64,000 nt of DNA from Paractinoplanes abujensis (lineage in GTDB: Bacteria > Actinomycetota > Actinomycetes > Mycobacteriales > Micromonosporaceae): positions 8,060,001 through 8,124,000 of the forward strand of contig NZ_JACHMF010000001.1 of NCBI RefSeq assembly GCF_014204895.1, given 5' to 3'. Made by a program: the position numbers and the translations under genes. Numbering within the stretch: the stretch's first letter is position 1; every line of letters starts with the position of its first letter. The notes under the pieces are model-generated. The model had not been told where the DNA came from. It was given only the letters and a program-made list of their open reading frames with translations, and ran no database searches. This document shows, piece after piece, positions 60,247 through 64,000 of the stretch.

Positions 60247-60852
60247 GTGACGGTGACGACTGACGGGCGGACGCGGCGGCGGGCGGACACCCGGCAGCGG
60301 CTCTTCGAGGCGGCCGTGGAGCTGATCGCCGAGCAGGGCTTCTCGGCCACCACGGTCGACGACATCGCGCTGCGGGCCGGGGTCGCCAAGGGCACGGTCT
60401 ACTACAACTTCAAGTCGAAGACCGACCTGTTCGAGGAGTTGCTGCGGCACGGCATCGGGCTGCTGACCGACGACTTCCGGGCCGCCGTCAAGGGGCTGCC
60501 GCCCCGCGAGGCGGTGGCCGCCCTGATCCGCAGCCAGCTGGAGTACATCCGGCGCTATCGGGCGTTCGCGCAGCTGCTGCTGTCGGAGATGTGGCGCACC
60601 AACCGGGAGTGGCAGCAGACCCTGGTGCTGCTGCGCGAGCAGGCCATCGGCGTGATCGCGGAGACCGTGCGGGCGGGCGTCGACTCCGGTGACCTGCCGG
60701 CCGACCTCGACGTCCGGGTGGCGTCGTCCGCGCTGTTCGGCGTCGGGCTGGTCGTGGCCGTCGACTGGCTGGTCTTCACACCGGAGCGACCCCTCGAAGA
60801 CGTCGAGGAGTCGCTCCTGGCGATCGTGCGAAGAGTGGGGACTACGACGTAG
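60247..60852 (+). CDS. TetR-family regulator of the ABC/Pip operon
   Basis: A 201-residue protein. The DNA-binding domain spans residues about 13-60: RQRLFEAAVELIAEQGFSAT, TVDDIALRAGVAKGTVYYNF, KSKTDLFEELL. The helical ligand-binding domain follows. It is 16 bases after the Pip gene in the same direction, and a TetR-type inverted repeat lies before the first gene of the operon, so it probably represses the operon and itself. Its 3' end overlaps the convergent ABC permease by 11 bases. The inducer is unknown. Confidence 0.9.
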   Translation: MTVTTDGRTRRRADTRQRLFEAAVELIAEQGFSATTVDDIALRAGVAKGTVYYNFKSKTDLFEELLRHGIGLLTDDFRAAVKGLPPREAVAALIRSQLEYIRRYRAFAQLLLSEMWRTNREWQQTLVLLREQAIGVIAETVRAGVDSGDLPADLDVRVASSALFGVGLVVAVDWLVFTPERPLEDVEESLLAIVRRVGTTT

Positions 60853-61906
60853 CCTTCGACCGCCACGCTGTGGCCCAGGAGGTGCGGCCGTTCGTGCGCA
60901 GCAGCGAACCGTCGTAGATGCGCGAACCCACAGCCAGCAGCACAGCCGCGGTGACGGCCATGAGCCCGAGCGAGACGATCGGCTCCCACAACGCCGCGTC
61001 GTCCTTGAAGATCCGAGTCGGCATGGCCACCGGCGCCGAGATCGGCACGTACGAGAGAATCCGCAGCACCAGGTCGTTCTCGCCGAAGAAGATGACCGCG
61101 AAGAACGGCAGCATGACGGCCATCTGCACCGGCTGCGACGAACTGCTCAGTTCCTCCGGCCGCGACGCCATGGCACCCACCCCGGCCCACAGCGCGGCCA
61201 GCATCACGAAGCCGACCACGAAGAACGCGACGAACCAGCCGATCGTCGGTTCCAGCAGGCGCAGCACCCCGCTGTCGAGGCCGGCCAGGCGGGAACCGAC
61301 GAGTGTCACGATCGCGATCAGGCCGACCTGCAGGAACGCCAGCAGCGAGAGCGCGGCCACCTTGCCCGCGAGCAGGGCCCGGGTCGGCACGCTGGCGACC
61401 AGGATCTCGACGATCCGGGTCTGCTTCTCCTCGGTGACGCTCTGCGCGATCTGCAGGCCGAACAGGAACGACGTGAAGAAGAAGACGAAGGCCAGCGCAA
61501 ACGGCACGATGTAGGCCAGGAACGGGTCCACGGCGTTGGCGTCCAGCAGCCGGGTGGGCGGTGCGGTGCTCAGCGCCCGCACCACGTCGGTGGGCGTCTC
61601 CGACATGCCCAGCACCTCGGGTCCGGCGACCACCGCGGCGTCCACGTCGCCGTCGCGCAGCAACTGCTCGGCGGTCGCGTCGTCGCCGACCACCCGCACC
61701 TCGAGGTCGGCCTGCTGCAGGGCGGTGGCCGTGGCCTGGTCGGCCACCGCGACCGAGGTCGGCCCGCCCGAGAACACGGCCGGCAGCACCGTCACCGCGA
61801 TCGAGAAGAGCAGGAAGAACGCGGTGCTGAAGAGGAAGGTCTTGTCGCGCAGCTTGACCTTGATCTCGCGTGCGGCGACCACCTTGGCGGCCTCGTACGT
61901 GCTCAT
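60842..61906 (-). CDS. ABC-2-type permease (NatB-like)
   Basis: A 354-residue membrane subunit of an ABC exporter. One N-terminal helix (TFLFSTAFFLLFSIAVTVLP), an outer domain of about 130 residues (SVAVADQATATALQQADLEV), then five or so helices with the ABC-2 coupling segment EEKQTRIVEILVASVPTRAL. The layout fits NatB (Na+ efflux) and related permeases. It overlaps the ATPase gene by four bases; the substrate is inferred only. Confidence 0.85.
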   Translation of the reverse strand: MSTYEAAKVVAAREIKVKLRDKTFLFSTAFFLLFSIAVTVLPAVFSGGPTSVAVADQATATALQQADLEVRVVGDDATAEQLLRDGDVDAAVVAGPEVLGMSETPTDVVRALSTAPPTRLLDANAVDPFLAYIVPFALAFVFFFTSFLFGLQIAQSVTEEKQTRIVEILVASVPTRALLAGKVAALSLLAFLQVGLIAIVTLVGSRLAGLDSGVLRLLEPTIGWFVAFFVVGFVMLAALWAGVGAMASRPEELSSSSQPVQMAVMLPFFAVIFFGENDLVLRILSYVPISAPVAMPTRIFKDDAALWEPIVSLGLMAVTAAVLLAVGSRIYDGSLLRTNGRTSWATAWRSKATS

Positions 61907-62796
61907 CGGACGACCTCTCGGAAGATCTCGGACAGGGTCGGGACGACGGGACCGAAGGCGCGCACCGGCCCTCGTTCGAGCGCCGCCAGCAGCACCTTCT
62001 GGTCGTCGAAGCCGGCGTCCAGGGAGAAGACGGCCCGGGCCCCGTCCAGGTCGAGCAAGGTCACCCCGGGCTGGTCGCGCAGCCAGCCGGCGTCGGTGTC
62101 GACCTGCAGCTGATAGCGCGGCTCGGCGTGCTGGGCGCGCAGCGTGGCCCGGTCACCGGCGGCCCGGATCCCGCCGTCGGCGATGATCACGAGGTCGTCG
62201 CACAGCCGCTCGACCAGTTCGAGCTGATGGCTCGAGAACAGCACCGGCGCCCCGGCCGCGGCCCGGTCGCGCAGCACCTCGACCATCGTCTCCACGGCGA
62301 TCGGGTCGAGACCGGAGAACGGCTCGTCGAGCACCAGCACCTCGGGGTCGTGCACCAGCGCGGCGGCCACCTGCGCGCGCTGCTGGTTGCCGAGCGACAG
62401 CTTCTCCAGCTTCTCGCCGGCGCGTTCACCCAGTCCGAGGCGTTCCAGGAGCTTCTTCGTACGGTCCTCGGCCGCGCTGCTGCTCAGGCCGTGCAGTCGG
62501 CCCAGGTAGACGATCTGGTCGTGCACTGTCATCTTCGGGTAGAGGCCGCGCTCCTCGGGCATGTAGCCGAAGCGCTGCCGGATCTCGCGGGTCAGCGGTG
62601 TGCCGCCCAGCGTCACCTCACCGCTGTCGGCGGCCAGGACGCCCAGGATGATCCGCATGGTGGTGGTCTTGCCGGCGCCGTTCGCGCCGACGAAACCGGT
62701 CAGTTTGCCGCCGCCGACGGCGAACGAGACGTTCTGGAGAACTGCCCGGTCACCGAAGCTGCGGCTGACGGAATTCACGTTCAGCACGGTGGTCAT
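61903..62796 (-). CDS. ABC exporter ATP-binding subunit (NatA-like)
   Basis: A 297-residue ATPase with intact motifs: Walker A GANGAGKTTTMRIILG, signature LSLGNQQRAQVAAAL, Walker B VLVLDEPFSGLDP, and switch His in LFSSHQLELVERLCDD. The C-terminal about 70 residues (DUF4162-like) are typical of NatA/CcmA-type exporters. It works with the permease gene it overlaps. Confidence 0.92.
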   Translation of the reverse strand: MTTVLNVNSVSRSFGDRAVLQNVSFAVGGGKLTGFVGANGAGKTTTMRIILGVLAADSGEVTLGGTPLTREIRQRFGYMPEERGLYPKMTVHDQIVYLGRLHGLSSSAAEDRTKKLLERLGLGERAGEKLEKLSLGNQQRAQVAAALVHDPEVLVLDEPFSGLDPIAVETMVEVLRDRAAAGAPVLFSSHQLELVERLCDDLVIIADGGIRAAGDRATLRAQHAEPRYQLQVDTDAGWLRDQPGVTLLDLDGARAVFSLDAGFDDQKVLLAALERGPVRAFGPVVPTLSEIFREVVR

Positions 62797-62886
62797 GTCT
62801 GAAGACGCTAGGCAAAACGGCCGCCGAATACGTCCCGCTCGAGCACGATCATCGAGGTCCTCCGCGCGGAGGACACGGAGCGGGGG

Positions 62887-63549
62887 TCAGCCACCCGGGC
62901 GGACGACCCCGAGCTCGTACGCCATCACCACGGCCTGGGTGCGGTCGCGTGCCCCGAGTTTGGTCAGCACCCGGCTCACGTGGGTCTTGACCGTGGTCTC
63001 GCCCAGGTGCAGGGCGGCCGCGATCTCGGCGTTGGTGGCGCCCCCGGCCAGCTCGACCAGCACCTCGTGCTCGCGCGGGGTCAGCTCGGCGAGGCGTGCC
63101 GCCGGTTCGGCCCGCGCCGCACCCGCCCCGGGCCGGGCGAACGCCGAGATGACCCGGCGGGTGATCTCGGGGGCCAGCAGCGCGTCGCCCCGCGCGATCA
63201 CCCGGACGGCCTCGACCAGCGTCTCCGGTGAGCTGTTCTTGAGCAGGAACCCGCTCGCCCCGGCCTCGAGCGCCGCGAACAGGTAGTCGTCGCGGTCGAA
63301 CGTGGTCAGGATCAGCACCGACGGCCCGTCCCCGCTCGCGACGACACGGCGGGTCGCCTCCAAGCCGTCCATCACGGGCATCTCGACGTCCATCAGCACC
63401 ACGTCGGGCGCGAGCTTCGCGCACGCGTCGACGGCCTGAGCGCCGTCCTCGGCCTCGCCGACCACCTCGATGTCGTCCTCCAGGCCGAGGATGACGCGGA
63501 AGCCCGTACGCACGAGCCGGTGGTCGTCCGCGAGGAGGACCCGGATCAC
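62887..63549 (-). CDS. LuxR/NarL-type response regulator
   Basis: A 220-residue regulator. The receiver domain has the acidic pocket VLLADDHRLVRTGFRVIL, phospho-Asp in VVLMDVEMPVMDGLEATRR, and VLILTTFDRDDYLFAALEAG. The C-terminal HTH is LTPREHEVLVELAGGATNAE, IAAALHLGETTVKTHVSRVL. It overlaps its histidine kinase gene by four bases, and sits upstream of the Nat-type exporter, which may be its target. Confidence 0.92.
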   Translation of the reverse strand: MIRVLLADDHRLVRTGFRVILGLEDDIEVVGEAEDGAQAVDACAKLAPDVVLMDVEMPVMDGLEATRRVVASGDGPSVLILTTFDRDDYLFAALEAGASGFLLKNSSPETLVEAVRVIARGDALLAPEITRRVISAFARPGAGAARAEPAARLAELTPREHEVLVELAGGATNAEIAAALHLGETTVKTHVSRVLTKLGARDRTQAVVMAYELGVVRPGG

Positions 63550-64000
63550 GACGTCACCCTTTCCTTGCTGCCCCGCTGGGCCGGGATGGTCAGGGGCAGG
63601 CGCGACCGTACGCGGAAACCCCCGGTGTCGCCCGTGCGGTTGCCGGCCTCGACGGTGCCGCCCAGCAGGCTCACCCGTTCGCGCATGCCGATCAGGCCCA
63701 TCCCGCCGTTCGTCCGGGCGGCGCCGCGGCCGTCGTCGGCCACGTCGATCTCGAGCTCGGTGCTGAGATAGCGGATCCGTACGTCGACCGTGGACGCGCC
63801 GGCGTGCTTGAGCGCGTTCGTCACGGCCTCCTGCACGATCCGGTACGCGGTCTGCGACGTCGACGCGGGCAGGTCGGTGACGGTGCCGTAGACCGCGTAG
63901 TGCGGCGTCAGCCCGGCGTCGCTGACCCGGTGGAGCAACTCCTCGACGCGTTCGACCCCGGGGCTGGGCGCGGTCACCGGCTCGTCGGCGGTGCGCAGCG
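63546..64000 (-). CDS. Sensor histidine kinase, C-terminal part only
   Basis: The last 150 residues of a HisKA_3/HATPase_c kinase; the N-terminus lies beyond the window. ATP-binding N-box QTAYRIVQEAVTNALKHAGA, G1 box VADDGRGAA, and G2 box GLIGMRERVSLLGGTVEAG are present. It phosphorylates the response regulator whose gene it overlaps. The signal is unknown because the sensory part is not in the window. Confidence 0.9.
   Translation of the reverse strand, partial: LRTADEPVTAPSPGVERVEELLHRVSDAGLTPHYAVYGTVTDLPASTSQTAYRIVQEAVTNALKHAGASTVDVRIRYLSTELEIDVADDGRGAARTNGGMGLIGMRERVSLLGGTVEAGNRTGDTGGFRVRSRLPLTIPAQRGSKERVTS

Noticed and set aside
57603..60395. 930-residue open frame on - through the Pip gene
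   Set aside because: Antisense to the Pip gene and repeat array; its repeats simply mirror the 30-bp units.

Overview
The window is high-GC actinobacterial chromosome. The order ffh – rpsP – KH – rimM – trmD – rplS – lepB – rnhB – DUF2469 … rpsB – tsf – pyrH – frr – cdsA – rlmN … dxr – rseP – ispG is the conserved actinobacterial housekeeping backbone. Several small Cys-motif proteins, a degenerate ABC/Pip exporter pair and a Stealth glycan gene suggest Micromonosporaceae, most likely Actinoplanes-like. The family assignment is inference; Actinobacteria is firm.

1-11.5 kb is accessory. It starts with a truncated secreted protein. Cell-surface glycan genes follow (GT-B-like transferase, coiled-coil partner, GT2/GtrB-like transferase, GtrA flippase on +; Stealth phosphotransferase and nucleotide-sugar dehydrogenase on -). 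Between the two halves lies a hydroxyquinol (resorcinol-type) catabolic unit: an AraC regulator, a fused maleylacetate reductase/hydroxyquinol 1,2-dioxygenase, and an FAD aromatic hydroxylase.

11.7-25.4 kb is core: Ffh, a short Uma2-like protein, an amidohydrolase, an ECF sigma factor with a membrane beta-propeller partner, ProS, the rpsP-rimM-trmD-rplS group, two tandem signal peptidases, a Nudix protein, RNase HII and DUF2469.

25.4-35.4 kb holds M23, a class V aminotransferase, XerC, small accessory genes, DprA, YifB and YraN. Compared with the usual actinobacterial order (yraN-yifB-dprA-xerC-M23 leading to rpsB) this block appears inverted as a unit, with DnaA-box-like sequences near both ends. 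Inside it are a GntR gene, a candidate stand-alone structured RNA with its own promoter and terminator-like hairpin, tandem repeats, and a group of Micromonosporaceae-type small proteins.

36-54 kb is core again: translation, UMP kinase, CdsA, RlmN, a double-DivIVA-motif protein, an MBL-Rieske protein, a GlxA-type regulator, a phytoene-dehydrogenase-like oxidoreductase, a YihY protein, then dxr-rseP-ispG and a GNAT protein.

54-64 kb is accessory: a PadR regulator with a candidate operator, a maltokinase-cap-like protein, an F420-type luciferase-like oxidoreductase, a TetR-type operator in front of a degenerate ABC ATPase and a YhgE/Pip membrane protein with their TetR gene, a Nat-type ABC exporter, and a LuxR-type two-component system cut by the window end. 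The C-terminal part of the degenerate ABC ATPase is a 30-bp tandem repeat carrying 16 copies of TGTGGAC/T, the core of a DnaA box.

Many single genes have a TANNNT-like hexamer 6-9 nt before the start codon and no Shine-Dalgarno, which predicts leaderless mRNAs. No tRNA, rRNA, insertion sequence or CRISPR array was seen.
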